From an uncultured Selenomonadales bacterium (GTDB lineage Bacteria; Bacillota; Negativicutes; Acidaminococcales; Acidaminococcaceae): DNA of 64,000 nucleotides. Under the pieces are notes generated by a model. The model was not told where the DNA came from and searched no databases. It saw only the letters and a list, made by a program, of their open reading frames with translations. Below, in pieces: positions 53,979-63,129 of this stretch; the stretch's first letter is position 1; each line of letters begins with the position of its first letter. The stretch covers positions 1 through 64,000 of the forward strand of contig ONAN01000003.1 in the NCBI GenBank assembly GCA_900315805.1. The letters are read 5' to 3'. The translations under genes and the position numbers were made by a program.

Positions 53979-55577
53979 ATGCTGAAAGACGGAAAGATCT
54001 GGGTTGCGAACACAGAAAAAGGGGAGAACGTCTCCCTGCTTCCGAAAATGGCGAACCGCCACGGTCTCGTGGCCGGCGCCACCGGTACGGGCAAGACCGT
54101 CACCCTGAAGGTGCTGGCCGAATCGTTCAGCGCCATGGGCGTGCCGGTCTTCATGGCCGACGTCAAGGGCGACATTTCGGGTATGATGTGCCCCGGCACG
54201 GACAGCCCGGATATGCAGAAACGCATCCAGAAGTTCGGCTGTGACAAGGCAGGCTTCACGTACAGCGGCTGCCCCGTCACCATCTGGGACATCTTCGGCG
54301 AGACGGGCATCCCCCTGCGGACGACCGTTTCCGAAATCGGCCCCATGCTGCTGGCCCGCATCCTGGGCCTGAACCCGCTGCAGAGCGACATCCTTTCCAT
54401 CGTCTTCAAGATTGCCGATGACAACAAGCTGCTCCTCATCGACACGAAAGACCTGAAAGCCATGCTGAAATACGTGTCGGACCACCGCGCGGATTTCGAA
54501 GGGGACTACGGCAAGATGAGCACCCAGTCCCTGGCCGCCATCACGCGTGCCGTCGTGGCCCTCGAACTGGCCGGCGGCGAGCAGTTCCTCGGCGAACCGG
54601 CCCTCAGCATCACGGACTGGCTGACCCAGGACAACGGCAAAGGCATGATCAACATCCTGGACAGCCGCAAGCTGATCCAGAACGGCACCATGTATTCCAC
54701 GTTCCTGCTCTGGATGATTTCCGAACTGTTCGAAACGCTGCCGGAAGTCGGCGATATGCCGAAACCGAAGATGGTCTTCTTCTTCGACGAAGCCCATCTG
54801 CTCTTCGACAACGCATCCAAGGCCCTGCTCGACAAGATTGAGCAGGTCGTCAAGCTGATCCGCTCCAAAGGCGTCGGCATCTATTTCTGCACGCAGAACC
54901 CGGCGGATATTCCCGACGGCGTCCTGGCCCAGCTGGGCAACAAAATCCAGCACGGCCTGCGCGCTTACACGCCGGCAGACCAGAAAGCCGTACGGGCGGC
55001 AGCGGATTCCTTCCGCCGCAACCCGGACTTCGATACGGAAAAGACCATCCTGGCCCTCGGCACGGGCAAAGCCGTCGTTTCCTTCCTCGGCGAGGACGGC
55101 GTGCCGGGCATCGCCCAGTCCGTCTCCATCCTGCCGCCGCAGTGCAGCATGGCCGCGGCGCCGGACACGCTCCGGGACCAGGCCGTCAAAGGCAGCCTCA
55201 TGTACAGCAAGTACGCGACCTATTTCGACCGCGATTCGGCGTACGAAGTCCTGAACCGCAAGGGGCAGGAAGAAGAAGCCGCCCAGGCGCAGGCCGAAGC
55301 GGATGCACAGCGTGCGAAGGAAGAAGAGGCAGCGGCGAAACAGGCCGCCAAGGAAGAGGAAAAGCGCCTGAAGGAAGAAGCCCGCGAAGCCGAGCGGGAA
55401 CAGCGCGCCAAGAACCGCGCCATCAAGAGCGTCGGCAACTCGATCCTCGGCACGGTGGGTCGCCAGGTAGGCCGCGAAGTGGGCGGCAAGGCCCTGGGCA
55501 GTTTCGGCAGGACCCTCGGCGGCAACGTCGGCGCCAGCATCGTCCGCGGTATTTTCGGCACCTTCTTCAAGGGCTGA
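53979..55577 (+). CDS. HerA-like ATPase of the DUF853 (YjgR) family
   Basis: A 532-residue P-loop ATPase. Walker A is GATGTGKT near residues 33-40 and Walker B is MVFFFDEAHLLFDN near 263-276, with IYFCTQNPADIPD near 300-312. The C-terminal part (about 430-480) is a Glu/Ala/Lys/Arg-rich coiled coil with many charged residues, followed by a short Gly-rich tail. Relatives (E. coli YjgR) have no settled function; the HerA family pumps DNA or remodels it. AAGGAG precedes the ATG. No nuclease partner (NurA-like) is next to it. Confidence 0.9.
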   Translation: MLKDGKIWVANTEKGENVSLLPKMANRHGLVAGATGTGKTVTLKVLAESFSAMGVPVFMADVKGDISGMMCPGTDSPDMQKRIQKFGCDKAGFTYSGCPVTIWDIFGETGIPLRTTVSEIGPMLLARILGLNPLQSDILSIVFKIADDNKLLLIDTKDLKAMLKYVSDHRADFEGDYGKMSTQSLAAITRAVVALELAGGEQFLGEPALSITDWLTQDNGKGMINILDSRKLIQNGTMYSTFLLWMISELFETLPEVGDMPKPKMVFFFDEAHLLFDNASKALLDKIEQVVKLIRSKGVGIYFCTQNPADIPDGVLAQLGNKIQHGLRAYTPADQKAVRAAADSFRRNPDFDTEKTILALGTGKAVVSFLGEDGVPGIAQSVSILPPQCSMAAAPDTLRDQAVKGSLMYSKYATYFDRDSAYEVLNRKGQEEEAAQAQAEADAQRAKEEEAAAKQAAKEEEKRLKEEAREAEREQRAKNRAIKSVGNSILGTVGRQVGREVGGKALGSFGRTLGGNVGASIVRGIFGTFFKG

Positions 55578-55612
55578 CGGCAGCGCCGTAAAAACACAGG
55601 AAAGAATACGAA

Positions 55613-55657
55613 AGACGGTTCCCGTCCGGATCCAACCGGACGGAAACCGTCTTTTTT
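55613..55657 (+). terminator. Terminator after the DUF853 gene
   Basis: A stem of about 17 bp with one mismatch (AGACGGTT...CCGTCCGG with CCGGACGG...AACCGTCT), a 6-base loop and TTTTTT. It lies between convergent genes. Confidence 0.9.
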
Positions 55658-55674
55658 CATGCCCGTTGCAGGGC

Positions 55675-57138
55675 TCAGCGTTTGAACTTCTTTTTCTGTT
55701 CCGTCATTACACCGTGCTCGTCGGTCCATTCTTCCACCAGGGGATTCTCGTCCAGGGCAGGCGGCACCGTGCCGACGAAGTGTCCCACAATCAGGACGAG
55801 GGCGCTCACGGCGACACCGAGGAAGACCGGCTTGATGCCCGTGCCGACCAGTACGGAACCAATGGCGGCCAGGGAACTGAGGATCACGGAGGCCAGGACC
55901 CATTTCCCGTTGACGAAGCGGGGCGCGAAAATGGCCAGGGTCAGCGGCAGGAAGACACCGGCGCCGCGCAGGGCCATGGACAGGAAGTTCCAGAACAGGA
56001 TTTCCGAATCCTGGTGGGCGATGGCGAAGGCACAGCCGATGAACATGATGACGATGACGATGCAGCGCGTCAGCTTCAGCTGCGTCTTTCCGTCCGTGAT
56101 ATGGCAGAGCGGGGCGACGAGGTCTTTGGCGACCATGGTGCTGATGCCCAGGCCCAGGCCGCCGATGGAGCCGATCAGGGACAGGACGATGCCACCCATG
56201 GCCAGGGAGCCGATCAGGACGGGCTGTTCCGTCAGCAGGAAGGCCGGCAGGACCAGCATGGCCGGGACTTCGGGATGGGTGACGTGCATGTACATGCCGA
56301 TGAGGGCGCAGGGCAGGCCGACGGGAATGGTGACGAGGGCTCCGGCGAAGGAGCCGTACATGGCCGTTTTCGGGCTGTCGGCCGAGAAGAGGCACTGGAT
56401 GTAGGTCTGCGTGCAGAGGACGCCGAAGATGAGGGACAGCAGGTTCGACAGGGCGGCGCTCACGCCGCGGCCGAACAGGCTGTACCACGGGAAGGACGGC
56501 AGGGCGGCGACGAACTGCGGGTCGTCGCGCATGGTGAAGAAGATTGAGCCGCCGGCCAGGACCATGGTCACCCAGATGATGACCATTTTCAGCATACCGC
56601 CGACGCCGGCGCTCTTCATGCCGCCGAAGAAGATGTAGGCGCACACGAGCAGGATCAGGAGCACTGCCGATACGGCGGCCGGCGTCCCGAAGATGGAGGA
56701 AATCATCTTCATGCCCGGCAGGATGCTCGAAATGGTGCTGAAAAAGATGCCCAGGGATGCGACGATGGTCGCCACGGCACCAACGTTTTTGCCGTAATGC
56801 AGGGACAGGTACTGGGGTATCGTTTCCAGGCTGGTGGCCCGCAGGGGCTGCGCATAAAACAGGCCCATGATGATGAAGGCGATGCCGGAACCGAGGGTGA
56901 ACCACCAGGCCGACAGGCCGACGGACGAAGCCAGCTGCGCCGTGCCGATGGTGGCGCCGCCGCCGACCATGGTACCGGCCAGGCTGCCGGCGATCATGGG
57001 AGTGCCGGCCGTCCGGCCTCCCAGGGTATACCCTTCGGCCGAATCCACGGCCCGGGCCGCGTAAATGCCGCCGCCGATGACCAGGAAGATCGTGGCCAGC
57101 ATCAAAAGGAGCTGCGGCATGGTAATGACTAACTGCAT
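55675..57138 (-). CDS. Sodium:solute symporter family transporter
   Basis: A 487-residue inner-membrane symporter with about 13 membrane segments. The N-terminal GYTLGGRTAGTPMIAGSLAGTMVGGGATIGTAQLASSVGLSAWWFTLG segment is the sodium:solute symporter pattern, with a conserved Gly-rich loop after the first helices. The substrate cannot be inferred; family members carry proline, pantothenate, sugars or monocarboxylates. GGAGGC precedes the ATG on the reverse strand. Confidence 0.92.
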   Translation of the reverse strand: MQLVITMPQLLLMLATIFLVIGGGIYAARAVDSAEGYTLGGRTAGTPMIAGSLAGTMVGGGATIGTAQLASSVGLSAWWFTLGSGIAFIIMGLFYAQPLRATSLETIPQYLSLHYGKNVGAVATIVASLGIFFSTISSILPGMKMISSIFGTPAAVSAVLLILLVCAYIFFGGMKSAGVGGMLKMVIIWVTMVLAGGSIFFTMRDDPQFVAALPSFPWYSLFGRGVSAALSNLLSLIFGVLCTQTYIQCLFSADSPKTAMYGSFAGALVTIPVGLPCALIGMYMHVTHPEVPAMLVLPAFLLTEQPVLIGSLAMGGIVLSLIGSIGGLGLGISTMVAKDLVAPLCHITDGKTQLKLTRCIVIVIMFIGCAFAIAHQDSEILFWNFLSMALRGAGVFLPLTLAIFAPRFVNGKWVLASVILSSLAAIGSVLVGTGIKPVFLGVAVSALVLIVGHFVGTVPPALDENPLVEEWTDEHGVMTEQKKKFKR

Positions 57139-57342
57139 AAGTGCCTCCTGAAATATGATTTAAACATTTTATTCCCTATTATATCAAATTTTGCGTCGTG
57201 TGGCGGATAAATTGAATGTTTTCTGTAAAGGTGCGTTCCCAGTTGCATTCTTCAGTTCGGATATGGTAAAATTATGTTGTAAAAATTATGTAAAGTTTAT
57301 GTAAAGAAAAAGTAAATAATACCAAAAATAGTCTGAAAATTA

Positions 57343-57379
57343 TATAAATTGTGCAAACAATTTATAAATTTAGTACAAT
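57343..57379 (+). promoter_or_regulatory. Palindromic operator and promoter region of the Afu-like operon
   Basis: The arms TATAAATTGT (57343-57352) and ACAATTTATA (57357-57366) form a perfect inverted repeat around GCAA. TACAAT (57374-57379) downstream is a likely -10 box. The gap 57139-57406 is strongly AT-rich and also has repeated GTAAA motifs at about 57269-57314; it shows no gene. Confidence 0.6.
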
Positions 57380-57406
57380 TAATTTTTCAAAGAAAGAGGC
57401 GATCTT

Positions 57407-58453
57407 ATGAAATGGAAAACAGTGTTGGCTGTGGCTTTGACGGGTCTGTCCCTGCTGGCGGCCGGTTGCGGCGGCGGCGGTGACAAGAAGCAGTCTGGCG
57501 CAACGGGCGGGCAGTCCCTGAAAGGGAAAAAGCTGGTCATGTATGTATCCTTCCATGAGGATACGGCGAAAGAGCTGTCCGAGCTTTTCAAAAAGAAGAC
57601 CGGTGCCGATGTAAGCTTCATTCGTCTGCCGACTGGCGAGGCCCTGGCACGTATCAAGGCGGAAAAGGATGCCCCGAAGGCCGATATCTGGCTGGGCGGT
57701 ACGGCTGATGCACATGCCAAAGCTGCTGCGGATGGCTTGCTGGAAGCTTACAAGTCTCCGAATGCAAAAATGATTCTTCCGGAATATCAGGACAAAGATG
57801 GTTTCTGGTATGGTACGTATCTGGAAGTAATGGCAATTGGCTACAATGAGAAGCGTTTCAAAGAGGAGTTCGCCCCTAAGGGCGTGAAAGCCCCGGAAAC
57901 TTTGCAGGATCTGCTCAAACCGGAATTCAAGGGCGAAATCATCATGCCGGATCCGAGAAAATCCGGTACGGGCAACACGTTCATCAGCTCCATTCTGCAG
58001 CAGATGGGTGAAGAAAAAGGCTGGGCCTACCTGAAGGCATTGAAACCCCAGGTTGCGCAGTTCACGCCTTCCGGTTTCACTCCTGGCCAGAAGACCGGCG
58101 CCGGCGAATACCTCATTTGCCTGAACTTCATCTCTGACCAGACGCTGGTAAGCAATAAGGGACAGAAAATCCACAGCACCATTTACGACAATGCAGGTTG
58201 GACTACCTGCCCTGTCGGCAAAATCAAAAACAAGGCTAATGATGAGGTAGCGAAGGCTTTCATCGATTTCGTACTGACTAAGGAAGCGGGCGACATCCTT
58301 GTCCGCACTACGAACGGCGTAGCCTGCAACCCGGATGTGGCTCCCCCGAAGGGTATGAAGCCGTTGAAGGAGCTGCCGCTGTTCAAAGGGTACGATCTGG
58401 TCAAAGCCGGTGCAGATAAACAGAAGAACTGCGATACGTTCTTCGGTAAATAA
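57407..58453 (+). CDS. ABC transporter substrate-binding lipoprotein (AfuA/FutA-like)
   Basis: A 348-residue binding protein of the family that includes ferric-ion (FbpA, FutA) and sugar-phosphate (AfuA) binders. The lipobox L-A-A-G-C is near residues 17-21. The mature protein begins KGKKLVMYVSFHEDTAKELSELFKKKTG and has the typical DPRKSGTGNTFISSILQQMG ligand loop near residues 184-203. The tyrosine pair that binds iron in FbpA-type proteins is not evident near YLICLNFISDQ. Downstream transketolase and pentose-phosphate epimerase genes point to a sugar phosphate as ligand. Confidence 0.9.
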   Translation: MKWKTVLAVALTGLSLLAAGCGGGGDKKQSGATGGQSLKGKKLVMYVSFHEDTAKELSELFKKKTGADVSFIRLPTGEALARIKAEKDAPKADIWLGGTADAHAKAAADGLLEAYKSPNAKMILPEYQDKDGFWYGTYLEVMAIGYNEKRFKEEFAPKGVKAPETLQDLLKPEFKGEIIMPDPRKSGTGNTFISSILQQMGEEKGWAYLKALKPQVAQFTPSGFTPGQKTGAGEYLICLNFISDQTLVSNKGQKIHSTIYDNAGWTTCPVGKIKNKANDEVAKAFIDFVLTKEAGDILVRTTNGVACNPDVAPPKGMKPLKELPLFKGYDLVKAGADKQKNCDTFFGK

Positions 58454-58501
58454 GTTCAGCCGTTCCGATTCTGACGGTCCGGCAGCAAAGTATCTGCATT
58501 C

Positions 58502-58533
58502 AAATGCCTCCGCTTCCGGGCGGAGGCATTTTT
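58502..58533 (+). terminator. Attenuating hairpin between binding protein and permease genes
   Basis: A perfect 12-bp stem (58502-58513 with 58520-58531) with a 6-base loop and a short T run. The permease starts 69 bases later. Confidence 0.85.
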
Positions 58534-58601
58534 CTGGATGAAAATGAATAATGACTGGTTTCATATGATTCTGACTAAGTTTTGAGGAGTAACGATTCAT
58601 C

Positions 58602-60263
58602 ATGATTGAAAAAGATAACGGCCACGAACATACTGGCATTGGCGCCGAGATGAAGGTGCTGCTGCGGGAGCCGCCGCTCCTGATCAGTATTGCAGCCGTA
58701 TTCCTTCTCTTTGCCATATTCATCATCTATCCTTTCGTTAAGATTTTACTGGTGCCTTCTGCATCAGACTGGGTGCGTGCGTTAACAGGCAGAGAATATC
58801 TGCTGGTTTTTGGGCACACGCTGTTTTCTTCCTTAATTGCGACGACGACGGCAATCATTTTCGGCTTCATTTTTGCGTATGGCATCAATTATACCCATAT
58901 GCCGTGCAAACGATTCTTTCAGGTCGTCGCTCTTCTGCCGACCATGGCTCCGTCGGTTGTCTCCGGCTTGGCGTTCATCATGCTTTTCGGACGTCGCGGG
59001 TTTGTAACGTGGAATCTGATGCATCTCCATGTTGATTTGTACGGGCCTTTCGGCTTGTGGGCCGCGCAGACCATCGCATTTTTCCCGCTTGCCTATATTA
59101 CGATTTCCGGCGTTTTGAAAAGTATCAGCCCGAATCTGGAACTTGCCGCGCAAAACCTGGGCGCCCGGGGCTGGTACCTTTTCCGTACCGTGACGCTGCG
59201 ACTGGCCACACCGGGTATTGCCAGTGCGTTTCTGCTGGTTGCCATCAACTCACTGGCCGATTTCGGCAATCCTCAGCTGGTCGGCGGTAATTACCATGTC
59301 CTTGCCACAGAAGCATACGCACAGGTGACAGGTGCATGGGACATGCCGATGGGCGCGACTTTGTCCGTCTTTCTGGTTGTGCCGACATTAATTGTCTTTT
59401 TTGTGCAGCGATATTATCTGGAAAAGAATTCCTATGTCACGGTCACGGGCAAACCGGTTTCCGGTTTGATCCGCGTGACGGCGGGCCCGATGGCCACGCG
59501 CCTCTTGTGGCTGTTCTGCATGTTCATCAGCCTGATTATCCTGATGATTATCGGTGTCGTCATCCTGTTTGCCTTTACCGTTGCTTTTGGCGCTGACTAT
59601 ACATTTACGCTGCAATATTTCAAGGAAGGTGTCATTCAGTCCAAGGTCATGCTGCATTCGTGGGTAGCCTCCATGTCCACGGCCGCTATCACGACCGTTC
59701 TTGGTATCGCCCTGGCATTCCTCACAATCCGGAAGAGGTTCCCTGGCCGGACCGTGATGGATTTTCTGGCCATGCTTCCTGTCTCCCTCCCTGGTACGTT
59801 CATCGGTCTCGCATTGATCCTCGCATTCAATGACGGGCCTCTGGAACTGACCGGTACGCTGGGAATCATCATTCTGGGCATGTCGCTGCGGCAGCTGCCG
59901 GTCGGATATCGGCAAGCTGTAGCCGGCTTGAAACAGATTGAGGGGTCCTTGGAACAGGCCTCTACGAACCTTGGAGCGAACAGTTTCACGACGTTCCGCC
60001 GGATCGTGCTGCCCATGCTCAAGAATTCCTTGTCTGTCAGTTTCGTATATGCATTCATGCGGTCTATGAATACGTTGTCGACCGTCATTTTCCTGGTTTC
60101 TCCGGAATGGAACCTGGCGTCAATCAATATCATGAGCCTTGCCAACCAGGGATTCCTGCCCACGGCTAGTGCCACGGCAGTAGGTATTATGCTGGTCATT
60201 TACGTGACATTCGGAATTGTGAAATTGATTCTCAGAGATAAAATCAACATTTTTGACCTTTGA
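58602..60263 (+). CDS. ABC transporter permease, two fused permease domains (AfuB-like)
   Basis: A 553-residue permease with about 12 membrane segments in two homologous halves. Each half has the ATPase-coupling loop: ELAAQNLGARGWYLFRTVTLRLATPGIASAFLL near residues 181-213 and LEQASTNLGANSFTTFRRIVLPMLKNSLSVSFVYAF near 449-484. Fused permeases of this type are standard for FbpB/AfuB systems. Base composition is lower in GC than the preceding 20 kb, as in the rest of this operon. Confidence 0.94.
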   Translation: MIEKDNGHEHTGIGAEMKVLLREPPLLISIAAVFLLFAIFIIYPFVKILLVPSASDWVRALTGREYLLVFGHTLFSSLIATTTAIIFGFIFAYGINYTHMPCKRFFQVVALLPTMAPSVVSGLAFIMLFGRRGFVTWNLMHLHVDLYGPFGLWAAQTIAFFPLAYITISGVLKSISPNLELAAQNLGARGWYLFRTVTLRLATPGIASAFLLVAINSLADFGNPQLVGGNYHVLATEAYAQVTGAWDMPMGATLSVFLVVPTLIVFFVQRYYLEKNSYVTVTGKPVSGLIRVTAGPMATRLLWLFCMFISLIILMIIGVVILFAFTVAFGADYTFTLQYFKEGVIQSKVMLHSWVASMSTAAITTVLGIALAFLTIRKRFPGRTVMDFLAMLPVSLPGTFIGLALILAFNDGPLELTGTLGIIILGMSLRQLPVGYRQAVAGLKQIEGSLEQASTNLGANSFTTFRRIVLPMLKNSLSVSFVYAFMRSMNTLSTVIFLVSPEWNLASINIMSLANQGFLPTASATAVGIMLVIYVTFGIVKLILRDKINIFDL

Positions 60264-60281
60264 TGGAAAGCAGGGAAGATT

Positions 60282-61331
60282 ATGGCAGATTATGTATTGC
60301 AATTAAAGAATATCAACAAATATTTCGGCAATAACCATGTCATTAAAAATGTGAGCATGAATTTCAAGAAAGGGGATTTCGTCACCTTTTTGGGACCTTC
60401 CGGGTGCGGCAAAACGACGATTTTGCGTATGATTGCCGGATTTTATGAACCGGACGACGGGGAAATTCTGTTAAACGACCGGAACATCGAGAGGGTACCA
60501 CCGTATGACCGGAATGCCGCCATGGTGTTTCAGGAATACGCCCTTTTTCCCCATATGAACGTTTACGAAAACGTTTCTTACGGGCTGCAAGTCAAACATT
60601 TAGCGAAAGCAGAGATTGATAAAAAAGTAAAAAAGGCATTGGAACTGATGCAGCTGCAAGGGATGGAAAAGCGGTATCCCAACCAGATGTCCGGTGGACA
60701 GCAGCAGCGTGTCGCTGTTGCGAGAGCGCTTGTCATGGATCCGGAAATCCTGCTGTTGGATGAACCGCTGTCTAACCTCGACGCCAAGCTGCGTGAGAGC
60801 GTGCGCGTTGAACTGCGCGATATTCAGCGCCAGATGGGTTTGTCCACAATCTATGTCACACATGATCAGTCGGAGGCGTTGTCCATGTCCGACTGCATCG
60901 TCGTGCTGAAGGACGGCGTGGTGCATCAGGTAGGGACGCCTCAGGAGATCTATTTTGAACCGAAGACGGCATTTGTCGCAGACTTTATTGGGACGACGAA
61001 CCTATTGAAGGTAAACGGGACCGGCGGCCATCAAGTAAAATACCAGGACGTCACCATCAGGACCGACAAAGATGTCCGGCCCGGAGAAACCTATTCCGTC
61101 AGTATCCGTCCGGAATGCATCGGATTGTCCGAAACGCCGGTGCAGGGAAAGGTCAATGTGAAGGCGACTATCTTCAACAAAATGTTCCTCGGGGAGAAGG
61201 TGCGTTATTTCGTCCATGACGGGGCGGGAAAGGAATGGATTGTCGATGTGTTCGATCCTGGTAAGAAACTGATGCACGGAGAGGTTTATGTCAACTTCCC
61301 GGACGAAAAGGCTTGGCTGATTAAGGAATAA
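60282..61331 (+). CDS. ABC transporter ATP-binding protein (AfuC-like)
   Basis: A 349-residue ATPase of the FbpC/PotA/AfuC group. Walker A is GPSGCGKTT near residues 38-46, the signature MSGGQQQRVAVARAL near 135-149, and Walker B ILLLDEPLSNLD near 155-166. The C-terminal part (about 240-349) is a TOBE regulatory domain that could sense substrate. It starts 18 bases after the permease gene. Confidence 0.95.
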   Translation: MADYVLQLKNINKYFGNNHVIKNVSMNFKKGDFVTFLGPSGCGKTTILRMIAGFYEPDDGEILLNDRNIERVPPYDRNAAMVFQEYALFPHMNVYENVSYGLQVKHLAKAEIDKKVKKALELMQLQGMEKRYPNQMSGGQQQRVAVARALVMDPEILLLDEPLSNLDAKLRESVRVELRDIQRQMGLSTIYVTHDQSEALSMSDCIVVLKDGVVHQVGTPQEIYFEPKTAFVADFIGTTNLLKVNGTGGHQVKYQDVTIRTDKDVRPGETYSVSIRPECIGLSETPVQGKVNVKATIFNKMFLGEKVRYFVHDGAGKEWIVDVFDPGKKLMHGEVYVNFPDEKAWLIKE

Positions 61332-61345
61332 GGGAGAGACATGTC

Positions 61346-62197
61346 ATGGTTTTCATGTCTGAAAAAAATCCCGAAATCCGCAGTATGGAACGGATGGCCA
61401 ACCACATCCGCCAGGTCGTCCTCGACATGATTTACTATGCCAAAAGTGGTCATATCGGGGGTGACTTCAGCGAAATGGAACTGCTGACTGCGCTCTACTT
61501 TAAATTTCTTCATTTTCGGCCCGCTGACACGGAGAACCCTGACCGGGACCGGTTTGTACTCAGCAAAGGCCATTGCGTGGAAGCGCTATATGCCATCCTG
61601 GCGGAAAAAGGGTGTTTTCCGAAACAGGATTTGAAGAGCTGCGGGAGCATCGGGACGCCGTTTATCGGTCATCCCAACAGGGTGATTCCCGGCGTGGAAA
61701 TGAACACCGGTTCCCTGGGACATGGGTTGTCTCTAGGGTGCGGAATGGCTCTGGCTGCCCGGATGGATCAACGTCCTTACCATACGTATGTCTTGATGGG
61801 AGACGGGGAATTAGACGAAGGGTCCGTCTGGGAAGCCGCCATGTTTGCCGCGCATAACAGGCTCGACAATCTGACGGCTATCGTTGATTGCAATGGGCTG
61901 CAGATCAGCGGCCCGACAGAAAAAGTGTTGTCTCCCGGAAACCTGCCTGTGCGCTGGAATGCTATCGGCTGGCATGTGGTGGAACTGGTACATGGAAATG
62001 ATATGTGCGCTGTCTGTGCAGCCTTCGAAGAAGCCCTTGAAGAAAACGGAAAACCAACCGTCATCCTGGCCCATACGATGAAGGGAGCAGGCTGTCCCTC
62101 CATTGAAAACAGAGTGGAGTGGCATCACCGGGTTCCGTCACAACAGGAATATGAGCTGATGAAGGCTGAGTTGGAAGAAGGTGCGTCGCGGTTATGA
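61346..62197 (+). CDS. Transketolase, N-terminal (thiamine-diphosphate) subunit
   Basis: A 283-residue subunit corresponding to the first half of transketolase. It has HIGGDFSEMELLTALYF near residues 35-51, SKGHCVEALYA, TGSLGHGLSLGCGMA, and the thiamine-diphosphate/Mg motif GDGELDEGSVWEA near 152-164. Transketolase moves two-carbon units between ketose and aldose phosphates. Splitting into two genes is common in anaerobes. The gene for the second half overlaps it by 4 bases. GGGAGAG precedes the ATG; a later in-frame ATG is also possible. Confidence 0.94.
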   Translation: MVFMSEKNPEIRSMERMANHIRQVVLDMIYYAKSGHIGGDFSEMELLTALYFKFLHFRPADTENPDRDRFVLSKGHCVEALYAILAEKGCFPKQDLKSCGSIGTPFIGHPNRVIPGVEMNTGSLGHGLSLGCGMALAARMDQRPYHTYVLMGDGELDEGSVWEAAMFAAHNRLDNLTAIVDCNGLQISGPTEKVLSPGNLPVRWNAIGWHVVELVHGNDMCAVCAAFEEALEENGKPTVILAHTMKGAGCPSIENRVEWHHRVPSQQEYELMKAELEEGASRL

Positions 62198-63129
62198 TTT
62201 CGAACAAACAAGTGATTTGCGACGTGCTTCTTCAGGCGGCAGCCGCGGATAAGGATATTGTGGTGCTGTGCAGTGACTCCCGTGGCAGCGGTTCTATGAC
62301 TGAATTTGCGGAACGCTTCCCCGCACAATTTGTGGAAGCGGGAATCGCCGAACAGGATTTGGTGGGAATCAGCGCCGGTCTGGCGAGCTGCGGCAAGAAG
62401 GTTTTTGCGGTCTCGCCGGCAAGTTTCCTAACGTCCCGCAGTATGGAACAAATCAAGGTGGATGTCGCCTATTCCCATGTGAATGTCAAACTAATCGGGG
62501 TTTCCGGCGGTATCAGCTACGGGGCTCTCGGCATGACGCACCATTCCGTCAACGATATTGCCGTCATTGGTTCACTTCCGGGCATGCGCGTTTTCCTGCC
62601 CGCCGACCCGGGACAGACGCGGTGCCTGATGGAGGCGCTGTTGCAAGATAACGATCCAGCCTATATCCGGGTGGGGCGTAATCCCGTTCCGGCCCTTTAC
62701 GGAGGAGGAAATGTCCCCTTCACACTCCATAAGGCGACTGTCCTGCAGGAGGGGAATGACCTTGCAATCATTGCCTGCGGGGAACTTGCGAACGCTGCCC
62801 TTATAGCGGGACGGAGGTTGAAAGGGCAAGGTGTGTCTGCCCGTGTGCTGGATATGTATTGCGTGAAACCTATTGACGAAGAGGCGGTACGGAAGGCCGC
62901 AAGGGAGTGCAGGGCCATCATCACCTTGGAAGAACATGTGGCTTGGGGAGGACTTGGTTCCTGCGTCGCGGCGATTGTGTGTGCCAGTCATCCTTGTCCT
63001 GTGTACAGCCTTTATCTGCCTGACAGTCCGGTTATTTCCGGTTCCCAGAGTCAGGTTCTCGACTATTACGGCCTGAATGTGGAAGGTGTCCTGCAGGCTG
63101 CCAGCACATTGTTAAAAAAGGTCCGGTGA
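62194..63129 (+). CDS. Transketolase, C-terminal subunit
   Basis: A 311-residue subunit with the pyrimidine-binding domain (IVVLCSDSRGSGSMTEFAERFPAQFVEAGIAEQDLVGISAGLASCGKKVFAVSPASFL) and the C-terminal domain with VLDMYCVKPIDEEAVRKAARECRAIITLEEHVAWGGLGS. The catalytic Glu in EAGIAEQD is present. Its ATG overlaps the first-half gene, and its stop overlaps the epimerase start (GTGA). Confidence 0.94.
   Translation: MISNKQVICDVLLQAAAADKDIVVLCSDSRGSGSMTEFAERFPAQFVEAGIAEQDLVGISAGLASCGKKVFAVSPASFLTSRSMEQIKVDVAYSHVNVKLIGVSGGISYGALGMTHHSVNDIAVIGSLPGMRVFLPADPGQTRCLMEALLQDNDPAYIRVGRNPVPALYGGGNVPFTLHKATVLQEGNDLAIIACGELANAALIAGRRLKGQGVSARVLDMYCVKPIDEEAVRKAARECRAIITLEEHVAWGGLGSCVAAIVCASHPCPVYSLYLPDSPVISGSQSQVLDYYGLNVEGVLQAASTLLKKVR

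Noticed and set aside
57407-61331. Ferric iron importer FbpABC
   Set aside because: The fold and gene order fit, but the co-transcribed transketolase and epimerase and the lack of an evident iron-type tyrosine pair favour a sugar phosphate. Iron remains possible.
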